A stretch of DNA of 64,000 bases from Candidatus Paracaedibacteraceae bacterium (GTDB taxonomy: Bacteria; Pseudomonadota; Alphaproteobacteria; UBA6184), in the NCBI GenBank assembly GCA_024236035.1, contig JACKLG010000001.1, forward strand, positions 198,510-262,509, written 5' to 3'. The stretch's first letter is position 1. Each line of letters starts with the position of its first letter. Both the position numbers and the translations under genes were made by a program. Positions 27,456 to 36,280 of the stretch are shown here, in pieces. Under the pieces are notes generated by a model. The model was not told the origin of the DNA, searched no databases, and saw only the letters and a program-made list of their open reading frames with translations.

Positions 27456-28265
27456 CTATAATTTTATCCAGTCAGGTTTATATATAATGGCTTTATCCTG
27501 ATTAACTGTTATGGGCACCGTCTCTTCTTGGTGAATAGGTATCTTATCAACGCGCACCAAAGCCAATGCTAAATACTCATGGGTAGCTTTAATTTCGCCA
27601 ACTGCTTCTCCGTGATAAAAAACCTTATCTCCTACATTAAACTCATCATGTATTTCATCAAATTGACACGGCAATAGCCGCTTTCTAATTTCTCCCAAAT
27701 GTTTTGTTCGAGACATTAATTCTTGCCCCATATAACATCCTTTTGTAAATGAAATACCACCTAATTCTTCATACCACCATTCTAAAATGATGCTTTTATC
27801 TTTTTCAAAATCCTCACTGTCCGGAACCCCTAAGTGAAAACGGTTATAACGATATTTGCTATACTCAGTTGTTGGCTTTAATGCTTTGTCTGCTATCCCC
27901 CAGTACCCCAAATCAGGATGTCGTGGATCTTGAAAAGAAATATCACACTCAAACAAAAGCTCACTACCATAAACTTTGTGCGTATCAAATAAAGCAGTAA
28001 AATGAACATCCAATCTTAATTTGTAAGGCTGTATACGTTTAAGCAATGCTTCACCATCTACTGCTACTACGTATAAGCCATCTTTTTCATTTACTACAAA
28101 AAAATCAAATTGATATCGACCATTGGGACTTAACAAAGCGGTATAAATTGCTTTCTTTTCACCCCTTTCTAAAAGAAGAATATCTTGGGTAATTAAACCA
28201 TTTAAAAAACGATACCTATCATTCCCCGCAATATGAAATACTTGTCGGCCAGGGTCTAAAAACAT
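27456..28265 (-). CDS. ygfZ: folate-binding protein YgfZ (GcvT-like, Fe-S enzyme maintenance)
   Basis: A 269-residue protein of the GcvT/YgfZ family that supports assembly or repair of certain iron-sulfur enzymes using a folate. The diagnostic motif KGCYMGQE is at 175-182 (consensus K-G-C-Y-x-G-Q-E). The N-terminal RYRFLNGLITQDI and the short C-terminal beta domain are also present. It is the first gene of a ygfZ-valS pair. The upstream region separates it from the decayed repeat zone. Confidence 0.92.
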   Translation of the reverse strand: MFLDPGRQVFHIAGNDRYRFLNGLITQDILLLERGEKKAIYTALLSPNGRYQFDFFVVNEKDGLYVVAVDGEALLKRIQPYKLRLDVHFTALFDTHKVYGSELLFECDISFQDPRHPDLGYWGIADKALKPTTEYSKYRYNRFHLGVPDSEDFEKDKSIILEWWYEELGGISFTKGCYMGQELMSRTKHLGEIRKRLLPCQFDEIHDEFNVGDKVFYHGEAVGEIKATHEYLALALVRVDKIPIHQEETVPITVNQDKAIIYKPDWIKL

Positions 28266-28558
28266 TATAAATCTCGCTGGATATATATGATGTTAAGATA
28301 TTAAAAAACTCAGAATAGTCAAAGGGTTTTTTCAACCCACAGCTGAACACACAATCTTTATATTGTTTTTCTTTACCTATATATACAAAATGGAGGCTCA
28401 AAAGTGGCCCGCATCTCAGGAGTTTTACAATTGAAAATTATAATGTGCAACCAAACCCCATACTTAATGTCACGCCATGGGCAGCAGCATCTAAGCTATT
28501 TACGAAGGTATATCTCTATCTCAATAATCACGCATAAAGCATTTCACACGGGGTGGTG

Positions 28559-28616
28559 CTACAATGCAACCAAAGGGGGTTACAATACAACATGCTGTTT
28601 TTGACGAACAAGAACC
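28559..28616 (+). repeat. dispersed repeat, copy B (core)
   Basis: Begins CTACAATGCAACC like copies at 2093 and 54427, with two TACAAT(G/A)CAAC boxes around a G-rich run and the ATGCTGTTTTTGACGAACAA segment. The following ~45 bases also match copy A, ending in TTTTTTCATCATGTG. Confidence 0.92.
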
Positions 28617-28663
28617 GTAAAAAAACACAAGTTATTTTTTGTTAATTTTTTCATCATGTGCTG

Positions 28664-28890
28664 AAGAGGGTGTTTTTGGTTTATGAGGTTAGGAGTTAGC
28701 CCTGAGAGGATGTTTTTCGTTTGTGAAGTTGAAGGTTACCCCGGAGAGGATGTTTTTCGTTTGTGAAGTTGAAGGTTACCCCGGAGAGGGTATTTTTCGT
28801 TTGTGGGGTTTGGAGTTAACTCTGAAGAGGGTGTTTTTGGTTTGTGAAGTTGAAGGTTACCCCGGAGAGGGTGTTTTTCGTTTGTGGGGG
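28664..28890 (+). repeat. tandem array of a 40-bp unit
   Basis: Five units and a partial sixth, starting at 28664, 28704, 28744, 28784, 28824 and 28865. The unit reads GAGAGGATGTTTTTCGTTTG followed by TGAAGTTGAAGGTTACCCCG. Units two and three are identical; the fifth carries one extra base. There are no spacers, so it is a minisatellite rather than CRISPR. Confidence 0.93.
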
Positions 28891-28910
28891 GCAGCAGAGC
28901 TGGGGGGGTG

Positions 28911-29253
28911 TTACCAAGATCATTCCAGATGCATCTGGCAGTACATTCATTCCCATTATTGAACGCAAAATAGTTCCCCTGATAGTATTATTCTGACTGT
29001 TGGAAGGGATGCAACGTATTGGATGTATCAGAGTTTAAATACTTAAGCAAAATCATACCAATGGCATAAAGGATTTATGGGGTTAATCTAAGCGTCATTT
29101 GCGTAGATTTAATAGTATACCAAGAGAACCTTTCAGACTGGTTTTGAAGAAATGTGCGTGGAGGTTTAACACACCCACGGCTAAAGCCCAATTAGCGTAG
29201 TTAATTCAATAGCTTAAGGACTGTTTGTAACTTCTTATCTGGTATAGCCCCAT
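28911..29253 (+). pseudogene. IS1595-family (ISXO2-like) transposase remnant
   Basis: Frame pieces read KIIPDASGSTFIPIIERKIV, then one frame over CWKGCNVLDVSEFKY preceded by the codon for the catalytic Asp, then NHTNGIKDLWG, stop, SKRHLRRFNSIPREPFRLVL. These are consecutive conserved parts of ISXO2-like DDE transposases. Frameshifts, a stop, a short deletion and replacement of the last acidic residue (INGIE to TNGIK) show the gene is dead. The end CTGTTTGTAACTTCTTATCT plus GGTATAGCCCC matches the end of the remnant at 3181-3376 and is the probable terminal repeat. Confidence 0.88.
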
Positions 29254-29277
29254 AATTTATATTCAACACCCTGTTGT

Positions 29278-29730
29278 TTAACTTGTTGCGGCTATAGAAC
29301 TTTCAATAAAATTCAAATGACGACGCGCATCCATTAAATTTTTTGCTAACAACCCTTTTGCCGTAGGGGTAATATTTTTCTGCAGTGCAGCTTCATATAG
29401 ACGCACCGTTAACTTTTCGTTGGTTTGCATCGCTTCTAATGCACCTTTTGTTCCCATCATGCTGCGAATTGCCGTATAACCAGTAATTAAATATCCTTTA
29501 AAATCTCTAGAATATTCTGGTGGCTCACCACCAAGCTCTTTAATTAATTGGCTTGTTTCACCAATATGACGTTCACAATCTACTTTGAAAGTTAAAAAGT
29601 TATCCTTTAAGGTGACATCTTCTAGATTAGAAATCGCTTGATTATATGCATGTGCATCATCAATTTCTAACTGAGCAATTGCATTTAGCGTATCTACTGT
29701 TTCTTTCAGATTGTCTAAAATCATCGTCAT
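29278..29730 (-). CDS. DUF2383 / PA2169-family four-helix-bundle protein
   Basis: A 150-residue ferritin-like helical protein without signal peptide. Four long amphipathic helices are apparent, with the family pattern DAHAYNQAI in helix one, FKVDCERHIGETSQLIKELG in helix two and NEKLTVRLYEAALQ in helix three. The molecular function of this family is not established; stress induction is reported for relatives. AGGAGACGAGTT precedes the ATG. It is the last gene of a cluster with an OmlA-like lipoprotein, a holin-like protein and a DUF883 protein. Confidence 0.82.
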   Translation of the reverse strand: MTMILDNLKETVDTLNAIAQLEIDDAHAYNQAISNLEDVTLKDNFLTFKVDCERHIGETSQLIKELGGEPPEYSRDFKGYLITGYTAIRSMMGTKGALEAMQTNEKLTVRLYEAALQKNITPTAKGLLAKNLMDARRHLNFIESSIAATS

Positions 29731-29786
29731 AACTCGTCTCCTTCTTTCTTTAAAATTTAAATAAAAAGTAAACTATCCGACCTTTT

Positions 29787-30173
29787 TTAACGCTCTAAAA
29801 TGCCCGATGTATTTTTTTGCAAAGTTTCAGCAATTGTATAATTTGTCACAACTTTATTTGCATCAAATGTGATCACTAACGTTTTTTCGCTTGTATCAAC
29901 TTCCGAAGAAAACAAATTTGCAATCGGAATAAATGTTCTAGCTTTTATATCAGTCTTGCGGAACACATAAGTCCACATTTCATGACCAGCAGGTGTATAC
30001 CCTACTCGCAATGGCGAACCTAAGTAATTTCGGATATCCTCTGCCGTAGTAACATTCCTTTTTATAACCGCATCCAATGTAACAGGTGTACTTCTCTCTA
30101 ATTCAAGGTTACCTGTTTTGGTTACACATCCTAACAATGACAACGCAATAAAACATGTGGATAATATTTTCAT
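29787..30173 (-). CDS. small outer-membrane lipoprotein, SmpA/OmlA-like fold
   Basis: A 128-residue lipoprotein. The signal sequence ends LSLLGC with the lipidated Cys at 16. The mature part has a helix followed by strands in the order seen in SmpA/OmlA (BLIP-like) proteins: TTAEDIRNYLGSPLRVGYTP, then GHEMWTYVFRKTD and KTLVITFDANKVVTNYTI. It is too diverged to name as BamE. A perfect AAGGAGGGT site precedes the ATG. It lies 32 bases after the holin-like gene. Confidence 0.75.
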   Translation of the reverse strand: MKILSTCFIALSLLGCVTKTGNLELERSTPVTLDAVIKRNVTTAEDIRNYLGSPLRVGYTPAGHEMWTYVFRKTDIKARTFIPIANLFSSEVDTSEKTLVITFDANKVVTNYTIAETLQKNTSGILER

Positions 30174-30205
30174 TTAACCCTCCTTCGAATTAGATAATAC
30201 TAATT

Positions 30206-30670
30206 TTATTTATGCTTAGAATAAGTCGCTCCAGATAATAAGCCTACAGAAATACCAATTAACGCTGCGGCGAAAGGATGTTGCTTAATCAAGTTCACCC
30301 CTTCTGTTTCAATCGCAGCCAAAGCATCTTTTGCATACTGTTCAATTAAAAGCACTTCAGCAGGAATATTTGCTTTTTTCCTTCTTACTAAGCCCCTTAT
30401 GCCTTTAGAAATTAGGTGAATTAACCCACCACCTGACGCCAACACTAAAAAAGTGACCGACATATATGCCTTTGCTTGCACTGGCGTATATACAATTGTG
30501 TAATGTTCATACAAACTACTTAAAGCAAAAATTACCCCACATATAAATACCACCCAAAGAACAAAAACAAATACTCGTTGGCCACCATAACGCTCACCGC
30601 TGGCACAGCTGCGAATCTTTGCGCTTAAATATTCTTTTAAAATGGGCCCTATTAATGAGATGAATGCCAT
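30206..30670 (-). CDS. small membrane protein, phage-holin-superfamily/YqjE-like
   Basis: A 154-residue protein with two membrane helices (about 32-50 and 68-88), a basic cytoplasmic loop (RRKK), and a C-terminal helix with the glycine-rich AAALIGISVGLLSGATY pattern shared with DUF883 proteins. This fits the YqjE-type partners of ElaB/YqjD proteins, which are thought to associate with membranes and ribosomes in stationary phase. It overlaps the DUF883 gene by 19 bases. The exact role is unknown. Confidence 0.7.
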   Translation of the reverse strand: MAFISLIGPILKEYLSAKIRSCASGERYGGQRVFVFVLWVVFICGVIFALSSLYEHYTIVYTPVQAKAYMSVTFLVLASGGGLIHLISKGIRGLVRRKKANIPAEVLLIEQYAKDALAAIETEGVNLIKQHPFAAALIGISVGLLSGATYSKHK

Positions 30671-31056
30671 GATCCAAGCACCCTTGAAATAATAAGACCA
30701 ATACCAAATGAAATAGCAACACTTGATAAAGGATTTTTCCTAATAGTATTTTCTAAATCATTGGCATATTCTTGTGTTTTTTCTTTAGCATTCGTAATTT
30801 GCGTGTCTACAAAATCGCTGGCAGAGTTTGTAACTTTTTGGTTAATATCGGAAAGCCTGGAAGCCACACCTTCCATTTTTGACCAAACTTCGTTGCTTAC
30901 ATCTTTTGTTAATTCAGAACCAGAACTCTTCACATGGCGAAGGATCGTTTGTAAATCTTCATTCAATTTAGAAAATTCTTTTTTGAAAGATTGAGCTTCT
31001 TTTTCTGCCCCATTTTTGTCAATAATTTCGGACAATGAGCTAGTCGATTTTTTCAT
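30652..31056 (-). CDS. DUF883 (ElaB/YqjD-like) membrane-anchored protein
   Basis: A 134-residue protein: a long charged helical region (about 1-105) followed by a C-terminal anchor IRKNPLSSVAISFGIGLIIS, the typical DUF883 ending. E. coli relatives anchor ribosomes or hibernation factors to the membrane. The start at 31056 (MKKSTSSLSEI) is preferred over an in-frame upstream start because the upstream codons lie in the AGAGAAAAGAGA ribosome-binding tract. It heads the cluster DUF883, holin-like, OmlA-like, DUF2383. Confidence 0.82.
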   Translation of the reverse strand: MKKSTSSLSEIIDKNGAEKEAQSFKKEFSKLNEDLQTILRHVKSSGSELTKDVSNEVWSKMEGVASRLSDINQKVTNSASDFVDTQITNAKEKTQEYANDLENTIRKNPLSSVAISFGIGLIISRVLGSWHSSH

Positions 31057-31161
31057 GATAATCTCTTTTCTCTTTCCAACGAAAAACACTTTGTTTTCCT
31101 TCTTTTTATAGGCATATCTTATTTATCACGACCTTACAAGCGCTTTATTTTTAATCCTATC

Positions 31162-31278
31162 TTGACAAAAAAACCTCAAAATGATCTATATAAGAACACA
31201 AAAAATTACATAAAAATTTTATTAGTCTTTGGGTGTTGGCAAAAGTAAAAAAGGTCATATTTTAATATGACCTTTTTT
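31162..31278 (+). ncRNA. candidate small RNA (promoter-like sequence plus terminator)
   Basis: TTGACA at 31162-31167 is followed by TATATA at 31187-31192 (spacing 19, or TCTATA at spacing 17), then about 50 bases and a hairpin with T-run. No reading frame lies between. A transcript of about 80 nucleotides is possible. The spacing is not ideal, so this is only a candidate. Confidence 0.25.
31247..31278. terminator. bidirectional rho-independent terminator
   Basis: AAAAAAGGTCATATT / AATATGACCTTTTTT stem. On the minus strand it ends the SIMPL gene transcript; on the plus strand it could end the candidate small RNA. Confidence 0.88.
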
Positions 31279-31422
31279 AACACCCCTCTTTAAAAAACTA
31301 ATTGCCTTAAGAAAATTTATTAATTTTTTATTAATTAATTTTGCGAACCTATGCTTTATTTTTTTATTATTTCGCAGACAGGTTGCAAAATTGCAACAAA
31401 ATTTAACGCGTTATAAACACTC

Positions 31423-32160
31423 TTAATCCGCAATAAAATACGTAACATTCGTAACCACCCGCACCCGCAAATATGGCGAAGCTTTTCCATATGATGATTC
31501 ATATTCTGACGTATCTGTTCTTAATCGAATAGAAAAAGGCCCCTGACTTGCACGTTTTATTTTCCCAACCTTACTTTTAGTATTACTGGCCAACTCTACA
31601 GCAGACTTATATGCATTGGCTCCCGCTTCCTGCAACATCTCTGGCTTTATTTTATTTAACTTATCAAAATAAAACACAGGGGATGTGGACCCCTTAAAAA
31701 TAATGCCCTGGGAAACAAACGCATTAATCACTGTTGATGACTTGTATAACCGTTCTACATCTTTTGTTTCAACTCGCAAGCTTGTTTCTAAAATATATCG
31801 GGCTTGTTTTGCAGGATCAAAGCGATCGTTATACCTGTCTAACATTTTATCTTCAACTCTAACCGGTAAGTTAGTATTAATTTCCTCAGCTTTAAAGCCT
31901 GCTTTAATTAATCCTTCCACAACAACTTGCTTTTGTGCAGCCGCCATTTTGTTTAATTCCAAAACATCATTACCTGCCAAAGATATATCTAAAGACAACG
32001 CGCCTGTGTTTGCTATTACATCACGTTCACTTAACCCCTTAACATCAATCGATCGCCCGTAATACGTATGATTGTTAATTGCATTAGACAAAAAATAAGC
32101 ACCAATTATAATACCCAAAGCAGACAATGCCCCTTTTGTAAACGCTTCTTTATAATTCAT
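31423..32160 (-). CDS. SIMPL-domain (DUF541) protein
   Basis: A 245-residue protein with an N-terminal membrane/signal helix (about 10-30, FTKGALSALGIIIGAYFL) and a periplasmic SIMPL domain. The domain begins SIDVKGLSERDVIANTGALS and ends with the strand PYLRVRVVTNVTYFI. The family is periplasmic (Omp26/BP26-like, E. coli YggE) and linked to envelope or oxidative stress. ATG at 32160 is chosen over a GTG eight codons upstream because AGAAGAGGCTC lies just before it. It is transcribed alone and ended by the hairpin at 31247-31278. Confidence 0.88.
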   Translation of the reverse strand: MNYKEAFTKGALSALGIIIGAYFLSNAINNHTYYGRSIDVKGLSERDVIANTGALSLDISLAGNDVLELNKMAAAQKQVVVEGLIKAGFKAEEINTNLPVRVEDKMLDRYNDRFDPAKQARYILETSLRVETKDVERLYKSSTVINAFVSQGIIFKGSTSPVFYFDKLNKIKPEMLQEAGANAYKSAVELASNTKSKVGKIKRASQGPFSIRLRTDTSEYESSYGKASPYLRVRVVTNVTYFIAD

Positions 32161-32724
32161 TTGAGCCTCTTCTCTATAATTCACTTTTTTAGTTTAGAAT
32201 TTTTTATCTTCTTAAACCAACCTTATTTCTGACAACTAGATAAAAAAAGCACCCCGCATAAGTTCAACAGGATGCGTTAAACTAAAGCCCAGTTGTTACC
32301 AAAGTTCTGGCAGCCACCGACTTTAAAAATCTTTTTTTACAGGGCCTGATGGTTGAGTATTTTCTTTCGGTAAATTTACTTCATGTAAACGGGTACAAAA
32401 ACTATTGGTATCGCCAATAGTTAACCCTGATAAAGAGCTGCCCTCTTCCATGCACATAGCAGCAGAAGCAGCCATTTTCTGGCAGTGTTAGCTCCAAACA
32501 GTTGAACACCTGCATACACATATTTTACGCGCCCTTTAAATGCATTTTCTTCCAACACATTTAATAAATATTTCCCACTTAAATTTTCTTGCGGATCTGC
32601 TACTGTCTTATGCATAACTTGGAATCCAGAAATTTTATTAAATTATTTTTATAAAGGCTCTTTTTCTTCTCATCATGAAATTTTTCGTTTATAACAAAAA
32701 CTAGAACAAACAAGGCACATACTA
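32161..32724. other. intergenic stretch with one broken reading frame
   Basis: Between the SIMPL gene and polA the only coding-like signal is the frameshifted frame at 32323-32615. The part 32640-32724 is the polA upstream region. Nothing else is recognised. Confidence 0.7.
32323..32615 (-). pseudogene. possible frameshifted small gene of unknown family
   Basis: A minus-strand frame from ATG at 32615 reads MHKTVADPQENLSGKYLLN and stays protein-like to about VQLFGANTA (residue 45). A neighbouring frame then continues in plausible codons (KMAASAAMCMEEGSSLSGLT) to TAA at 32323. Joining them needs one frameshift and gives about 95 residues. There is no good ribosome site before the ATG. I recognise no family. 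Confidence 0.35.
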
Positions 32725-35472
32725 ATGACCTCTTCCCCTGCAAAAACGCTTTGCTTAATTGACGGCTCTGGTTTTATATTTCGGGCTTTTTATGCACTGC
32801 CCCCATTAACCCGGACTGACGGCACCCCCACAGGGGCAGTCTTTGGCTTTACCACCATGTTAATGAATTTAATTGAAACCCATCGCCATGATTTATGGGC
32901 TGTAATTTTTGACGCTAAACGCAAGAACTTTCGTCATGATCTTTACCCTGATTACAAAGCTAACCGGTCAGCCCCGCCACCAGAACTCATCCCTCAATTT
33001 CCCTTAATTCGTGAAGTATGCAAAGCCTTTGATGTCCCTTCAGTTGAAATGGAAGGATACGAAGCAGATGACTTAATCGCCACATACGCTTATCAAGCTG
33101 TACAAGATGGATATGATGTAACGATTGTGTCAGGTGATAAAGATTTAATGCAATTAATGAACTTAAATGTAGAATTATTTGATCCCATTAAAAACCGTCG
33201 TTTAACCCATGAAGACGTCTTTAAAAAATTTGGAGTCACTCCAGAAAAAGTGGCCGATGTACAAGCATTAATGGGTGACCCCACAGACAATATTCCAGGC
33301 ATCCCAGGTATTGGACCAAAAACAGCCTCTGAACTTATCACGACATATGGTGACTTAGATTCTCTTTTAAAAAATGCGCACACAGTCCCACAAGCAAAAC
33401 GTCGCGAACTATTACAAACACACGCAGACGCCGCACGCCTTTCAAAACAGCTCGTTCTGTTAAAGCCCGACGTCCCCGTAACAATCCCATACCAAGAATT
33501 AAAACCAAAACCTATGATCCGTGAAAAAGTCATCGACTTTATCAACCTGCAAGGGTTTAACCGCTTAAAATCAAGAGCTCTAACATTCTTTGACAACCAT
33601 ACCAATAATGAAAAACCCGAACTAAACCACACAGTTCTGGCACCTAAATTCAAAATGGTCAATACCCTTCAAGATTTAGAACACGCCATTAAACACATTG
33701 AAACAGCAGCACAGGTGGCCGTTGATACAGAAACAGATGGGCTCAACACATTAGAATGCAACCTAATCGGTATATCTTTATCGTGGAATGCAGATGAAGG
33801 AATATACATCCCTCTTCAACATAAAAACGCAGAAGGCACCATTGAACCTAACCAATTAACGATTAATCAGATTCAGCCTTACCTATCTACTATATTTCAA
33901 AACCCCGGCATCTTAAAAATTGGGCACAATATAAAATTTGATGCGGAAGTATTATCAAATCACAACTTGCCCTTAGACACCACCATAACTGATACCATGG
34001 TTATGTCGTATACGTTGGACATGGGGCGGCACAATCATAGCCTTAATGAGCTTGCCTTAAAATATTTTGATTATAATATGGTCCTGTATAAAGATACCGT
34101 CGCCCAAGCCCACAAAATTGGTCGCAAAGAATCAACCTTCGATTATGTCCCCTTGGACATTGCAACCACCTATGCAGCTGAAGATGCTTGGATGACCTTT
34201 GTATTGCATGACACGTTAAAAAAACGCCTTATTAATGAAAAATGCACCAGCCTTTACCTTTCCTTAGACAAACCATTAATTCCTGTAATTATTAATATGG
34301 AAATGGAAGGCATAAAAATCGATATACCTTACCTGCAACACTTAACCCAAACATTTGAAGAAAAATGTAAACAATTAGAACAGCATGTTTTTCAATTGGC
34401 AGGCCAGGAATTTAACTTGGGGTCCCCCAAACAATTATCAGAAATACTGTTTGATCACCTTAATCTTCCCACAGATAAAAAGAAAGGTAAAGCCGGCCAT
34501 CACAGCACAGACAGCGACGTATTAGAAGGCCTTGCCCATCAGGGGTATAAAATAGCTGAGTATTTATTAGCTTGGCGCCAATACAATAAACTTATCACAA
34601 CATATACCAAAGCATTACCCGAAAAAATCTGTGCTAAAACAGGCCGCGTCCATACTAACTTTGGGCTTACAATTACAACCACCGGGCGACTATCTTCATC
34701 TGAACCTAACTTACAAAATATTCCGATCCGCACAGAAGAAGGTAAACTAATTCGAAAAGCCTTCATCGCAGATAAAGGCCACAAGTTGGTTTCCTTTGAC
34801 TATTCTCAAATTGAATTACGTTTGCTGGCCCATATTGCCGATATACCAGAATTAAAAGAAGCCTTCCAAAACAATCAAGATATTCACGCACTAACAGCGT
34901 CTCACGTGCTGGGCATCCCCGTAGAACAAATTACACCCGACCAACGCCGCAGCGCAAAAGCCATAAACTTTGGCATTATCTACGGCATCAGCGCATTCGG
35001 GTTATCTAATCAATTAGGGATCACCAGAACGCAAGCTCAAACATATATTGATGCCTATTTTCAACGCTACCCAGGTATAAAAACATATATGGACAACACC
35101 ATCCATCAAGCCCGCACAGATGGTTTTGTAACCACATTATTAGGACATAAATCCTATATTAAAGGCTTAGATGATCGCAACTACTCAGTCCGGAACTATG
35201 CAGAACGACAAGCCATCAACGCCCCCATTCAAGGTTCCAATGCGGACATCATCAAAAAAGCAATGATTCAAATTTTTGATCAAATAACCAACGGAAAACT
35301 CTCTGCAAAAATGTTATTACAAGTGCACGATGAATTAGTCTTTGAAATTCCAGAATCCAACGTGGATACAGAAGTTCAGGTTATCAAAAACATTATGGAA
35401 AACGCTGCCAAAATCAGCGTACCAATCTTAGTAGACCACGGTATTGCATTAAACTGGGCAGATGCCCACTAA
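32725..35472 (+). CDS. polA: DNA polymerase I
   Basis: A 915-residue three-domain polymerase for Okazaki-fragment processing and repair. The 5'-3' exonuclease occupies 1-290 (LCLIDGSGFIFRAFYALPP, EGYEADDLIATYA, GDPTDNIPGIPGIGPKTA). The 3'-5' proofreading domain keeps its Asp/Glu pair (VAVDTETDGLN near 335) and DTMVMSYTLD. The polymerase domain has motif A FDYSQIELRLLAHI, motif B RRSAKAINFGIIYG and motif C LLQVHDELVFE. All catalytic residues that I can check are present. It appears to be monocistronic, with CAAGGCACA before the ATG. Confidence 0.98.
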   Translation: MTSSPAKTLCLIDGSGFIFRAFYALPPLTRTDGTPTGAVFGFTTMLMNLIETHRHDLWAVIFDAKRKNFRHDLYPDYKANRSAPPPELIPQFPLIREVCKAFDVPSVEMEGYEADDLIATYAYQAVQDGYDVTIVSGDKDLMQLMNLNVELFDPIKNRRLTHEDVFKKFGVTPEKVADVQALMGDPTDNIPGIPGIGPKTASELITTYGDLDSLLKNAHTVPQAKRRELLQTHADAARLSKQLVLLKPDVPVTIPYQELKPKPMIREKVIDFINLQGFNRLKSRALTFFDNHTNNEKPELNHTVLAPKFKMVNTLQDLEHAIKHIETAAQVAVDTETDGLNTLECNLIGISLSWNADEGIYIPLQHKNAEGTIEPNQLTINQIQPYLSTIFQNPGILKIGHNIKFDAEVLSNHNLPLDTTITDTMVMSYTLDMGRHNHSLNELALKYFDYNMVLYKDTVAQAHKIGRKESTFDYVPLDIATTYAAEDAWMTFVLHDTLKKRLINEKCTSLYLSLDKPLIPVIINMEMEGIKIDIPYLQHLTQTFEEKCKQLEQHVFQLAGQEFNLGSPKQLSEILFDHLNLPTDKKKGKAGHHSTDSDVLEGLAHQGYKIAEYLLAWRQYNKLITTYTKALPEKICAKTGRVHTNFGLTITTTGRLSSSEPNLQNIPIRTEEGKLIRKAFIADKGHKLVSFDYSQIELRLLAHIADIPELKEAFQNNQDIHALTASHVLGIPVEQITPDQRRSAKAINFGIIYGISAFGLSNQLGITRTQAQTYIDAYFQRYPGIKTYMDNTIHQARTDGFVTTLLGHKSYIKGLDDRNYSVRNYAERQAINAPIQGSNADIIKKAMIQIFDQITNGKLSAKMLLQVHDELVFEIPESNVDTEVQVIKNIMENAAKISVPILVDHGIALNWADAH

Positions 35473-35552
35473 AGAAAAATGTTATCACGTAATAATTTAG
35501 GGGCGCCTTTTAAAGCTGCCCCCTAAACATACTTAATATTGCGCTATGGTAA

Positions 35553-36005
35553 TTAGGCCCCTTGCTCAGAATTAATTTTCATAGAAGGGCCCGACAACAG
35601 CACTAACTCCGCCGACAAATCTTTGCGCAAAGTTTCCAATATTTTTGAAAAATCTGCAGTTCCCTCTACAATACCTGGGTTTGCCTTTGCTACCTCATTA
35701 AATAAGTCGTCTGCTGCCCAATCTTTAATTGCTGTTAAAACACCAGATATTCCCTCTCTTAATTCTTCCAAAGTTGCAGAAAAAATTAATCTGCCAAGGA
35801 TATATAAAACAGGCGTATTTTCTTTATCTAACCTAAATGGTTTAACCACAGATCCACACCCTAAACATCCTGAAACTAACATTTGGCTGGAATATGAAAG
35901 GTGGGTGCGCCTGTTAGTATTAGATTCACCAAGCACCGGTTTATGATCTGCAGCAGAAACTAAATTCATACTTACACAACTAACAATAATAAAAATTTTC
36001 CACAT
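35553..36005 (-). CDS. unknown small secreted protein
   Basis: A 150-residue protein with a probable signal peptide (MWKIFIIVSCVSMNLVSA, cleavage after about 18). The mature part has a Cys pair CLGC near 47-50 and two helical segments rich in Leu and Glu (FSATLEELREGISGVLTAIK; FSKILETLRKDLSAELVLL). I do not recognise a family. It is convergent with polA. Confidence 0.6.
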   Translation of the reverse strand: MWKIFIIVSCVSMNLVSAADHKPVLGESNTNRRTHLSYSSQMLVSGCLGCGSVVKPFRLDKENTPVLYILGRLIFSATLEELREGISGVLTAIKDWAADDLFNEVAKANPGIVEGTADFSKILETLRKDLSAELVLLSGPSMKINSEQGA

Positions 36006-36280
36006 CGTATCATCTCACCAAACTGAATTACAGAAACATTTCTAATACATTAATTCTTGCATACTTCAAAAATGTTCTATATTTGTTATTCTTAATTTTT
36101 TAACAAAGTTTTTAAAGCAATCCGCCCTTATTGATAAAAAACGTTTATAGTGTTAACGCATATATGTAAGTTTGACAAGTTATACCTAAGCTTTCACTAA
36201 AAAATCATCCCTCACAACTTAATGTTGCTTATAATTGAAACATTAATATATTAATAAATAGAAGTGCTTGGGATTATTTC

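Larger units (their letters stand above)
28266..29277. other. gene-poor zone with repeat copy B
   Basis: Apart from the ygfZ upstream region, this stretch holds repeat copy B, the 40-bp tandem array and an IS1595-type remnant (listed separately). Nothing else recognisable is seen in 28266-28558. Confidence 0.8.

Noticed and set aside
28664..28890. Possible CRISPR array
   Set aside because: The 40-bp units are head to tail with no spacers, and no cas genes are present.
28723..28962. Open frame of 79 codons across the tandem array
   Set aside because: It is produced by the repeat unit length staying open in one frame for a few units; the peptide is itself a repeat and has no ribosome site.
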